From: JBEKHI01 sp050012355
GTDB lineage: Bacteria > Actinomycetota > Actinomycetes > Streptosporangiales > Streptosporangiaceae
NCBI GenBank assembly: GCA_050012355.1
Contig: JBEKHI010000281.1
Span: forward strand, 1 to 11,488
Length of the DNA stretch: 11,488 bases
Direction of reading: 5' to 3'
The translations under genes and the position numbers were made by a program. The notes under the pieces are model-generated. The model was not told the DNA's origin, did no database searches, and saw only the letters and a list, made by a program, of their open reading frames with translations. Numbering within the stretch: position 1 is the first letter of the stretch; the number at the start of each line of letters is the position of its first letter. Positions 1 to 6,224 of this stretch are shown here, piece by piece.

Positions 1-668
1 TCCGACCCGCGCACCTGACCGACGATATCCTCGGCGCTGGTCAGCCGCAGGTTGGTGCCGGTCACCTCGACATCGCTGTTCATGGAGCTCAGCCGGCTGA
101 CCGCGGCGTTGACCTTGAGCCGACCGACATCCGTCTCGTCGTAGAGCAGCTGACGGTTGAGGTTGTTCAGTTCAAGCGCGTCGAAGTCGACGCAGTGCAC
201 CCGGCCGACCCCGGACGCCACCAGGCTGGCGGCCACCGCGGAACCGGTGCCGCCCACGCCCAGCACCGTCACCTTGCTCGCCTTCAGCCGCGCCTGTAGC
301 TCGTACCTGCTCAACCGAGGCTTCGCGTCAATCCACGACTGAAACTGGACACTGCGCTCGTAGCGTTCGGTTTCACGCTCAGACAAGATGTCCGGCGCGG
401 CGGCGCCGACGTCTTCGACCCAGCCGGACTCGATGAGGAAGTCCACGACCTCCTCGACCTCGGCTGGCTGCGCCGCGCGATCCGCGGCTATCGCCGCTAT
501 CAGCGCGTCCTTGCCCAGCGTCCCGTCCATCCGCTCGCACACCGGCCATACCAGGCCCGTGCTGTCATCAAGCTCGGTCGCCAGGCCGTATTGCATGCTG
601 CCGATCCAGATCAGTCCGTCCGGACTCCGGGTCGGACGGTGCGCGGCTTTAATCCTTGGTTTCAGCAT
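1..668 (-). CDS. ThiF/E1-like adenylyltransferase with N-terminal RRE-like domain (partial, C-terminus beyond left edge)
   Basis: 222 residues are visible. Residues 1-88 have the pattern of a PqqD-like RiPP recognition element (short beta strands, then LVWPVCERMDGT and helices ending VVDFLIESGWVED). A linker with ERYERSVQF follows, as in cyclodehydratase/ThiF-type peptide-modifying proteins. A Rossmann nucleotide-binding fold comes next: GVGGTG at 137-142, an acidic strand end VDFD at 160-163, then LNNLNRQ at 167-173 and K185, which match the ATP-binding signature of ThiF/MoeB/MccB proteins. The family adenylates carboxylates or supports azoline formation. With precursor-like peptide genes just upstream, I infer it binds and activates those peptides. 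ATG at 668 is chosen because GGAGG (674-678) lies 5 bases upstream. It is last in the visible minus-strand series, 71 bases after the second peptide gene. The zinc-binding and C-terminal parts are not visible, so MccB-like activity and TOMM partner-protein activity cannot be separated. Confidence 0.88.
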   Translation of the reverse strand, partial: MLKPRIKAAHRPTRSPDGLIWIGSMQYGLATELDDSTGLVWPVCERMDGTLGKDALIAAIAADRAAQPAEVEEVVDFLIESGWVEDVGAAAPDILSERETERYERSVQFQSWIDAKPRLSRYELQARLKASKVTVLGVGGTGSAVAASLVASGVGRVHCVDFDALELNNLNRQLLYDETDVGRLKVNAAVSRLSSMNSDVEVTGTNLRLTSAEDIVGQVRGS

Positions 669-700
669 GACGACCTCCGTAACGAATCCGGCTGAGATGA

Positions 701-732
701 GTCCTGGGATCCACGACGAGGGATCCCAGGAC
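701..732 (-). terminator. Perfect 12-bp hairpin between second peptide gene and thiF-like gene (attenuator or partial terminator)
   Basis: The arms GTCCTGGGATCC (701-712) and GGATCCCAGGAC (721-732) are perfectly complementary with an 8-base loop. The hairpin starts 7 bases after the TAA of the peptide gene on the minus strand and ends 32 bases before the ThiF start codon. There is no U-tract. Such hairpins often lower transcription of enzyme genes relative to the peptide gene, or protect the peptide mRNA; which one applies here is inference. Confidence 0.7.
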
Positions 733-739
733 AAATGGT

Positions 740-826
740 TTAGCTGCTCCCTCCGCGCAGCCCAGTCGTCTCGAGCTTGTCGAGCTTGCGGATCTTGATC
801 TTGACCTTGTCCTCGACCTTGGCCAT
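740..826 (-). CDS. Putative RiPP precursor peptide B (28 aa, KIRKLDKLETT motif)
   Basis: A 28-residue peptide starting MAKVEDKVKI and ending TTGLRGGSS. It shares I-x-I-R-K-L-D-[KR]-L-E-T-T with the upstream peptide, and both then end in a short Ser/Gly-rich or Arg-rich tail. It has no cysteine, so thioether or thiazole chemistry on Cys is excluded; Ser and Thr in the tail are the available modifiable residues. ATG at 826 is supported by the purine-rich AAAGGCGG (831-838) 4 bases upstream; a longer in-frame extension to 934 has no such support. The tandem motif KLD-KLE is also visible in the DNA as a repeat of GTCGAGCTT on the plus strand. The position between peptide A and the RRE-ThiF gene suggests it is the substrate. 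I do not recognise a named family. Confidence 0.75.
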   Translation of the reverse strand: MAKVEDKVKIKIRKLDKLETTGLRGGSS

Positions 827-862
827 CGGGCCGCCTTTCGTCGTGGGGTTGGGTAACGAGTC

Positions 863-917
863 AACCTTGACGGGGCGTGCTGGTGGATCGCTGGCGGATC
901 GCTGGCGGATCGCTGGG
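863..917 (-). promoter_or_regulatory. Three and a half 11-bp tandem repeats and weak -10 upstream of peptide B; SARP-box-like
   Basis: On the plus strand GGATCGCTGG[C/G] is repeated exactly at 885-895, 896-906 and 907-917, and a degenerate fourth unit (GGCGTGCTGGT, 7 of 11 matching) precedes it at 874-884. On the minus strand the core is CCAGCGA with an 11-bp period. SARP regulators are known to bind heptamer direct repeats with an 11-bp period about 8 bases before the -10. Here AAGGTT (plus 863-868) lies 8 bases beyond the last heptamer and could be a weak -10. This would place transcription start about 25-30 bases before the ATG at 826. The repeats are seen; the regulatory role is inferred. 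Confidence 0.45.
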
Positions 918-920
918 GGT

Positions 921-953
921 GCCCGGGTCCCCACTTCCCGCGGGGACCCGGGC
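921..953 (-). terminator. Perfect 12-bp hairpin after peptide A (attenuator or terminator)
   Basis: The arms GCCCGGGTCCCC (921-932) and GGGGACCCGGGC (942-953) are perfectly complementary with a 9-base loop. It begins 14 bases after the stop codon of peptide A on the minus strand. The sequence is unrelated to the hairpin after peptide B, but stem length, loop size and position are the same. There is no U-tract on the minus strand. Confidence 0.7.
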
Positions 954-967
954 TCTTTCGCGTCCGG

Positions 968-1090
968 CTAGGAGCCGGGGGCCGAGCGGCGGGTGGTCTC
1001 TAGCCGGTCGAGCTTGCGGATGCTGATGGACTCGGGCTCGGAAATTTCAAGCTCGGGCCGAGGCAGCATGCCACCGTCCGTGATTTCCAC
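968..1090 (-). CDS. Putative RiPP precursor peptide A (40 aa, SIRKLDRLETT motif)
   Basis: A 40-residue peptide starting VEITDGGMLP and ending TTRRSAPGS. The GTG start at 1090 is strongly supported: a near-perfect Shine-Dalgarno GGAAGGAGGTGA (1096-1107) lies 5 bases upstream. The N-terminal half is acidic (PELEISEPES), as in many RiPP leaders; then comes ISIRKLDRLETT, shared with peptide B, then a basic Ser/Pro/Gly tail. It has no cysteine. The upstream M50-like frame ends inside the Shine-Dalgarno, so translation is probably coupled. At DNA level the two peptide genes share only 15 identical bases in a row (779-793 and 1007-1021), so the similarity is held at protein level and the copies are not recent. 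It could alternatively be a small structural or signalling peptide, but the neighbours favour a RiPP precursor. Confidence 0.78.
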   Translation of the reverse strand: MEITDGGMLPRPELEISEPESISIRKLDRLETTRRSAPGS

Positions 1091-1095
1091 AGGTG

Positions 1096-1107
1096 TCACC
1101 TCCTTCC
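1096..1107 (-). promoter_or_regulatory. Ribosome binding site of peptide A overlapping the M50-like stop codon
   Basis: GGAAGGAGGTGA on the minus strand is an almost full match to the 16S rRNA anti-Shine-Dalgarno. Its last three bases are the TGA of the M50-like remnant. This fixes the GTG start at 1090 and points to strong, coupled translation. Confidence 0.8.
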
Positions 1108-1605
1108 GCTGAGATACGCGTGTACTTGCGGGCCATGCTGGTGCCACCACCGGCTGACCCACAGGATCTGCCAGCTCGCCAGGACGGCCAGCGCGACCGC
1201 GCCGTCGAGGCGGACCAGCGGGTCCCCCCGGACGGTCTCGCTGATGGCGTGGGCGACTAGCACGATCAGGGCTGGTACCGAGACGGCGAACTCGACGCTC
1301 AGGCAGGTGGCCGTGCCGCCCAGCAGCACGACGGTGAACCAGCGGACGGCGCGGCGCTGCCGCGGCGGATAGCCGAGGTTAGGATCGGGCCGCTGGCCGC
1401 CGCGGGGTGAGACGCGGTAGCGGAGGTAGGCGGCGCTGTCGGCGTACAGGTTGGCGCAGCCGATGAGGTCCTGGATGACGAAGTACAGGTCGGTGCGCAT
1501 GAAGACCATGAACTCGGTCGTAAGGCCAAGCAGCGCCTCGGCGGCGGTCACGACGAGCAGGCGGCGGACCAGCCCGTGCGGGTCCGCGAGCGCCACGATC
1601 AGCAA
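1096..1605 (-). pseudogene. C-terminal remnant of an M50-like membrane peptidase of a RiPP cluster
   Basis: About 170 residues survive with four hydrophobic segments (around residues 13-37, 87-105, 106-124 and 133-149). The stretch FMRTDLYFVIQDLIGCANLYAD resembles the C-terminal third of actinobacterial peptide zinc metalloprotease (YydH/M50-like) proteins that accompany peptide-modification genes; this is recognition from memory, not a search. The HExxH active site, which lies in the N-terminal part of the family, is absent. The frame opens only from a stop at 1618-1620, the first possible start is TTG at 1605, and no ribosome binding site precedes it. From about 1604 outward the sequence instead encodes a TPR tail on the other strand. 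The gene is therefore truncated and presumably inactive, although its 3' end still couples to peptide A. Confidence 0.65.
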
Positions 1606-1774
1606 GATCGGCGACAGCTACGAGCAGGCGCGGGCGCACAACGGTCTCGCTCGGGCCTACGACGCCGCCAGTGACCGCGGCCGGGCGCGCAGTCACTGGC
1701 GCAAGGCCCTTGCCATCTACACCAGCCTGGGCGCCCCCGAGACCGCCGAGATCCGCGAACGGCTCGCCAACTGA
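1604..1774 (+). pseudogene. C-terminal remnant of a TPR protein, probably an AfsR/SARP-type regulator
   Basis: 56 codons on the plus strand read KIGDSYEQARAHNGLARAYD, then AASDRGRARSHWRKALAIYT, then SLGAPETAEIRERLAN and stop. The two-helix pattern with A/Y/A spacing is a TPR, and the ending (HW-RKALAIY-SLGAPE-AEIR) is typical of the last TPR of SARP-NB-ARC-TPR regulators. It is not a copy of the intact regulator at 3239-6133, whose last TPR reads AWQQALDILDSLRHPDADSV. The open frame extends upstream to 1451 only as antisense of the M50 remnant and does not look like protein there. No start or ribosome binding site is present. Its stop (1772-1774) is one base from the stop of the convergent GT87 gene. 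Confidence 0.7.
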
Positions 1775-1775
1775 G

Positions 1776-3155
1776 CTACCCAGGTGTTTCCACCGCGGTG
1801 CCGGCCTTGGGTACCGGCCTTTGGTGCCGGACCAGCCAGTACGCGGTTGCCGCCGCGAGCAGCAGCAACGCGCAGCCGGCCAGCACGTAGAGGTTTCCCA
1901 GGATGAGCTCGATCCCGTACCAGTGGTACTCGATGTATTTCGGGTTGTCGCCGTACGGGAAGTAGGTGCCAGGCGCGTAGGTGAACAGCCCGCCGCCCAG
2001 CCAGTGGATGGGACTCTTCCAGAACTGCGGCCAGGCCAGGAAGGCGACCACGACGCCCGCCGCGGCGGACCCGAACAGCCACCTCCACCTGCGGTGCCGG
2101 ACCGCCGCGTCGATCAGCACGACCAGGCCGGGCGCCATCCACACCCAGTGGTGGTCCCAGCTGATCGGCGAGACGAGCAACGCGGTCAGCGCGCAGGTCA
2201 TCAGGCCGGCGAACGTCTGCCCGGCTCTGTCCAGCAGCACCGCGGTCGCCAGGCCCAGTACGACCGCGATGAGTGCCGCGACAAGCCAGATCGGCGCCGC
2301 TCCCGCCACGCTGCCGTCCAGCCTGGTGAGGATGCTGCGCAGCGACTGGTTGACGTTCGCGCCAACGAACCCGGTCCGGCTGGCGTTGAAGAAGTACCCG
2401 TCCAGCCAGAAGTGCACTGAATCGGCCGGCAGCACCGCGAACCCGATCGCGACGGTGGCCGCGAAGGCACCGCCCGCCACGGCGGCTTGCCGGTACCGCT
2501 TTGTCAAGATGAGGTACAGCACGTACAGCAGCGGTACCAGCTTGATGCCGGCCGCGACGCCGGTGACCGCGCCTTTCCACCGACGGCGAGATGGCTGGCA
2601 CAGGTCCCAGACGATGGCCCCCATCATCACCAGCTCAATCTGGCCGAGGGCCAGAGCCTTCTGCGTCGGCTGGAACCAGATCGCGACACCTGTCACCGCC
2701 AGCGTCCCGCCGGCCCTGGCCAGCCCGCGCCAGCCACATTCCCGGAACGCGATCCACACCGATCCGGCCAGCGCGATCAGGGATAGCACCGTCAGTATGT
2801 CCACCGTCCGGTGCCACTGCATCGCGGTGAGCGGCGAGAACGTCAGCGCGGCGAACGGCGTGTAGGTGAACTGGATACCGGGACGGCCAGCCAGGTGCCA
2901 GGTGTACAACGCCGCCGGGTCGTGCAAAGCCAGCGAGCCGCCTTCGAGGTACACCTTGAAATCGAAGCCATCCAGCACAGCGTGATAGGAGTGGGTAGCA
3001 AGCAATGCCAGGTACAGGCCCAGCCCGACCACGGCGGCAAGGGCACCTAGCGCTAGTAGTAGCCAGGCGGAGTCATCGGAGAGCAGGATCGGCGGCCGTC
3101 TCGGCCCGCCCGTCTCCGGATCAACGTCCGATATCTCGGGAATTGTCCACTGCAT
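1776..3155 (-). CDS. GT87-family (DUF2029) polyprenol-phosphate-mannose-dependent alpha-mannosyltransferase
   Basis: 459 residues with an N-terminal cytoplasmic tail of about 28 residues and roughly ten membrane segments, the usual GT-C layout. Family marks: FDFKVYLEGG at 64-73 in the first outer loop, where PimE of mycobacteria has its essential Asp; YTPFAAL near 98-104; a GQIELVMM segment; GIKLVPLLYVLYL; NQSLRSILTR; and SPISWDHHWVW. GT87 enzymes such as PimE add alpha-1,2-mannose from polyprenyl-phosphate-mannose to phosphatidylinositol mannosides or other envelope glycans on the outer membrane face. The exact acceptor cannot be told. No Shine-Dalgarno precedes the ATG, but TAAACT lies 6 bases upstream, so the mRNA may be leaderless. 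It lies 83 bases after the regulator gene on the same strand, so both may be co-transcribed or separately started. Confidence 0.88.
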   Translation of the reverse strand: MQWTIPEISDVDPETGGPRRPPILLSDDSAWLLLALGALAAVVGLGLYLALLATHSYHAVLDGFDFKVYLEGGSLALHDPAALYTWHLAGRPGIQFTYTPFAALTFSPLTAMQWHRTVDILTVLSLIALAGSVWIAFRECGWRGLARAGGTLAVTGVAIWFQPTQKALALGQIELVMMGAIVWDLCQPSRRRWKGAVTGVAAGIKLVPLLYVLYLILTKRYRQAAVAGGAFAATVAIGFAVLPADSVHFWLDGYFFNASRTGFVGANVNQSLRSILTRLDGSVAGAAPIWLVAALIAVVLGLATAVLLDRAGQTFAGLMTCALTALLVSPISWDHHWVWMAPGLVVLIDAAVRHRRWRWLFGSAAAGVVVAFLAWPQFWKSPIHWLGGGLFTYAPGTYFPYGDNPKYIEYHWYGIELILGNLYVLAGCALLLLAAATAYWLVRHQRPVPKAGTAVETPG

Positions 3156-3161
3156 AGGTGG

Positions 3162-3167
3162 AGTTTA
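3162..3167 (-). promoter_or_regulatory. Candidate -10 element giving a leaderless GT87 transcript
   Basis: TAAACT (minus strand) matches the actinobacterial TAnnnT -10 and ends 6 bases before ATG at 3155, so transcription would begin at the start codon. No clear -35 is seen 16-19 bases upstream. Confidence 0.4.
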
Positions 3168-3238
3168 TTGAGGCCTTGCCCCTGCCGCCCAGTTATTCAG
3201 GTACCGATGTGCACTCTAGTGGCCTCCGCCGGCCGCCG

Positions 3239-6133
3239 CTATCCGGCTGAGGGTATTCCCCCGCCAGCGCCAGATAGCAGACCCAGACGGCGGCGAACGC
3301 TATCGGCGTCCGGGTGGCGGAGGCTGTCCAGGATGTCCAGGGCCTGCTGCCAGGCGCCCCGGGCTTCGTGCAGCGAACCGGCGGCATGCAGGACGTCACC
3401 CAGATCGGTGACGACCTCGGCTTCGTCCAAACGGTCGCCGAGCTCTCGCGCGAGTCCGACGGCGCGCTGATAGCAGTCGATGGCGTCAGCCAGGTTGCCG
3501 CTCTGGCGCTCGACGTAGCCAAGGCTGTCCCAGGCGTGCGCCTCGAGATAACGGTCGCCGAGCTCCTGCTCCAGGGTGAGCGCCTGGCGGGAGAACGCGC
3601 GGGCCTGTTCGTAGTCGCCTAGCTGGGCGTGGCACGCTCCCACGTTGTTGAGGGCCTCGGCCAGCGTAGGGCGGTGGCCGACCTCCCGGCACAGGTCCAG
3701 TGCCTGCTCCGCATGGTCGAGCGCATCGACGTATTTCCCTTGGCGCGCATCTATATAGCAGAGGGCGGAGTAGATACGGGCGGCGGCGACCCGGTCGCCC
3801 AGCCGCTCGCTCAGCACGAGAGCGTCGATATAGCAACCGCGAGCCTGATCGTAGTTGCCTGATCTGGCCAGGGCTAGTCCAAGGAACTGGCGCAAGACAC
3901 TCTGCGCGACCGTGTCGCCGAGGCGCTCAGAGGCAGCCACCGCGAGCTCGGTGACGGCGACCAGGTCGTGCCAGTGACCCTGCTGGTCGAGAAAGGTGGA
4001 CATTGCCCAGGGCAGCTGCCAGGTGCGATCGTCGGCTCCGTTGGCGGCGGCGAAGGCCACGGCGGCCAGCAGGACGGGGCGTTCGGCGGCGAACCAGGCC
4101 AGCGCCTGCTGGCGATCGGGCAAGTACTCGGGCGAGATACCTGGCCTTAGCGGGCTGAGCGTGAACAGAACCTCGCGCAGCGGCTTTATCAGCCGGTCGC
4201 TGGCGCACGCGGTGTGCAGGTAATGGTCCAGGACCCGGACGGTCGCCGCCCGGCGGTCCCGCTCTTGATCATGGAGGTGGGCCTGCTCGGCGGCGTAGAC
4301 GCGCAGCAGGTCGTGGAAGTCATACCGGCCGGGGGCGGGCTCGGCCAGCAGATGCGCGCGTGTCAGTTCAGCGAGGCCGCGCTGGGCTTCATCGAGGTCA
4401 ACACCGGCCAGGCTGGCCGAGGCGGCGGCCGAGATGTCAGGTCCTGGATGTAGTCCGAGGAGCCGGAACATTCGCTGGGCCGGCTCACTCAGCCCTCGGT
4501 AGGACCAGGAAAACACCTTCCGGACGCTCGCGGCGGGATCGCCGGTGTCGAGGGCATTGAGGCGACCGTGGCTGGCGCGCAGCTCCGCCGCGAGAGAGGC
4601 CAGCGAGAACCCGGGCCGGGCCGCCGCCCGGGCGGCGGTGATCGCGAGCGCCAGCGGCAGATGCGCGCACAGGCTCGCGATCTCGACCAGCGCCTCCGGC
4701 TCAGCCCCTACCCGCCCGCCGCCCAGCCTGGTGGCTAGCATGCGACAGGACTCGATGGGGTCAAGCACATCGAGGGTGAACAGCCGGGCGCCATTGGCGG
4801 CGGCCAGCCCGATCATCTGGTTCCGGCTGGTGACCAGCACCAGGCATCCTTGGCTGGCAGGCAGCAGCGGACGGACTTGTTCCTCATCGCGGGCGTTGTC
4901 CAGCACGATCAGTATCCGCCGGCTGGCCAGCAGGCTCCGAAACAGGGCCGCCTGCGACGCCAGATCCGACGGGACCTGCTCGGCGGGCACCTCCAACGCG
5001 TCCAGGAACCCGCGGATCGCCTCGGTCGGCTCGGCCGGGCTGCCGGAGGGATCGAACCCGCGCAGGTTCACGTACAGCTGTCCGTCCGGGAACCGGTCCG
5101 CCACCCGGTGCGCCCAGCGCACCGCCAGCGCCGTCTTCCCGACCCCGGCCGTTCCCCCGATCGCGCTGACCACCACCCTGCCGGGCGCGTCCCGGTCGGC
5201 ATCCTCCAGCAACTCGTCCAGCAATGCCAGCTCCGCCACCCGCCCGGTGAATTGCGCCGCCACTCCAGGCAGTTGCCGCGGCACGACCAGCACCGGGACG
5301 TCCATCGAGCCCGGACCCGACCGCTGCGATTCTGAGTCCAGCGCGACGACCTCACCGGGCAACGACGCGATCGCGACGAGGGACTGGCCGCCAGTCAGTA
5401 TCTGATGGTGCAGCTCACGTAGCTCCGGACCAGGCGCCGCTCCCAGCTCCGTGGTCAGGATCTCGCGCGCATGCTGATAGGCGGTCAGCGCTTCCTCCAG
5501 GCGGTTACATCCGTACAGCGCCAGCATCAGCAAAACGTGCAGCCGCTCGCGCAGCGGATGCGCATCCACTAGACGACGAAGCTCTGGCACCGCGTCGGCG
5601 TGGCGGCCCAAGTGCAGCTCGGCGTCCGCCCGCGTCTCCGCCACCCGCAGCCACAGCTCATTCAGCCGGGGCAGCTCGCGATTGGCCAGCGCCGCCGATC
5701 CCGCGTCCGCCAGCGGGTCGCCGCGCCACAGGGATAGCGCCGCCCGCGTGTCCGCCGCCACCACGTCCCAGGCACCGCCGCGGGCCGCCGCGCCAGCAGC
5801 CGCCGCCAGCGCCTCGAACCGGGAGACATCCAGCTCATCGGGCGCTATCCGGATCGAATAACCCCCCGGATGCGCACGGATCCGGTCCTGGCTGTCCTCG
5901 CCGAGCGCCCGCCGCAACCGGTTCACGCAGTTCTCGGCGGCCTCCCGCGCCGATACCGGCGGCTGCTGACCCCACAGCAGGTCCACGAGAGCATCGATCG
6001 ATACCTCGCGCCCGGCGGCCAGCAGCAACGCCGCCAGTGCCGCCCGCGGCTTGTCCCGCGGCACCTCTACGAGCTCGCCGCCCCGGCGCACCACGAAGGG
6101 GCCGAGCAAGCTGAACTCGATGCGATCCGCCAT
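3239..6133 (-). CDS. AfsR-family transcriptional regulator (SARP/BTAD, NB-ARC, TPR)
   Basis: 964 residues from the ATG at 6133, which puts the conserved start of the DNA-binding domain (IEFSLLGPF) right after the initiator; a longer frame from 6196 adds 21 unlikely residues. Domains: OmpR-like winged helix 1-97 (with NCVNRLRRALGE recognition region and GGYSIRI); BTAD 100-246; NB-ARC ATPase about 295-560 with Walker A GTAGVGKT (327-334), Walker B ILIVLDN (407-413), LVTSRN (433-438) and HLPLALAI (491-498); then C-terminal TPRs from about 650 on, with repeated GDRVAAARIYSALCYID-type and NNVGACHAQLGDYEQA units. In Streptomyces AfsR, which is phosphorylated, controls secondary metabolism; TPR-bearing SARPs often activate pathway genes. 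Its target is not shown. It may control neighbouring genes or the RiPP genes at the left, which is inference. Confidence 0.93.
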   Translation of the reverse strand: MADRIEFSLLGPFVVRRGGELVEVPRDKPRAALAALLLAAGREVSIDALVDLLWGQQPPVSAREAAENCVNRLRRALGEDSQDRIRAHPGGYSIRIAPDELDVSRFEALAAAAGAAARGGAWDVVAADTRAALSLWRGDPLADAGSAALANRELPRLNELWLRVAETRADAELHLGRHADAVPELRRLVDAHPLRERLHVLLMLALYGCNRLEEALTAYQHAREILTTELGAAPGPELRELHHQILTGGQSLVAIASLPGEVVALDSESQRSGPGSMDVPVLVVPRQLPGVAAQFTGRVAELALLDELLEDADRDAPGRVVVSAIGGTAGVGKTALAVRWAHRVADRFPDGQLYVNLRGFDPSGSPAEPTEAIRGFLDALEVPAEQVPSDLASQAALFRSLLASRRILIVLDNARDEEQVRPLLPASQGCLVLVTSRNQMIGLAAANGARLFTLDVLDPIESCRMLATRLGGGRVGAEPEALVEIASLCAHLPLALAITAARAAARPGFSLASLAAELRASHGRLNALDTGDPAASVRKVFSWSYRGLSEPAQRMFRLLGLHPGPDISAAASASLAGVDLDEAQRGLAELTRAHLLAEPAPGRYDFHDLLRVYAAEQAHLHDQERDRRAATVRVLDHYLHTACASDRLIKPLREVLFTLSPLRPGISPEYLPDRQQALAWFAAERPVLLAAVAFAAANGADDRTWQLPWAMSTFLDQQGHWHDLVAVTELAVAASERLGDTVAQSVLRQFLGLALARSGNYDQARGCYIDALVLSERLGDRVAAARIYSALCYIDARQGKYVDALDHAEQALDLCREVGHRPTLAEALNNVGACHAQLGDYEQARAFSRQALTLEQELGDRYLEAHAWDSLGYVERQSGNLADAIDCYQRAVGLARELGDRLDEAEVVTDLGDVLHAAGSLHEARGAWQQALDILDSLRHPDADSVRRRLGLLSGAGGGIPSAG

Positions 6134-6163
6134 GCAGACCCCGCAACCACGCGTAACCGTGCC

Positions 6164-6193
6164 ATGTAACGCATTCGCCTCAAGCACTGACAA
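6164..6193 (-). promoter_or_regulatory. Weak candidate promoter of the AfsR-family gene
   Basis: On the minus strand TTGTCA (plus 6188-6193) and TTACAT (plus 6164-6169) are 18 bases apart and would start transcription about 24 bases before the ATG at 6133. The -10 has a poor second base, so this is a weak call. Confidence 0.3.
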
Positions 6194-6224
6194 CATGCTA
6201 CTAGAATGTCGCGCGCATCGACAC

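Noticed and set aside
649..864. Minus-strand frame overlapping peptide B and the ThiF start
   Set aside because: Overlaps two better supported genes, spans the hairpin, and has Ser/Arg-rich shadow composition.
885..917. Start of a CRISPR array
   Set aside because: Repeats are 11 bp, directly adjacent without spacers, and there are no cas genes.
740..934. Peptide B as a 64-residue protein from the longer frame
   Set aside because: The extra N-terminus runs through the repeats, has shadow-like composition and no ribosome binding site; ATG 826 has one.
1451..1774. A single 107-residue plus-strand protein
   Set aside because: Its first half is antisense to the M50-like remnant and has Ser/Arg-rich shadow composition; only the last 56 codons look like protein (TPR).
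1671..2601. Two further long open frames overlapping the GT87 gene
   Set aside because: Arg/Gly/Pro-rich shadow composition, no domain likeness, fully overlapped by a confident gene.
1981..2865. Long plus-strand open frame opposite the GT87 gene
   Set aside because: High-GC shadow frame; the opposite strand gives a complete GT87 protein with recognisable motifs and membrane segments.
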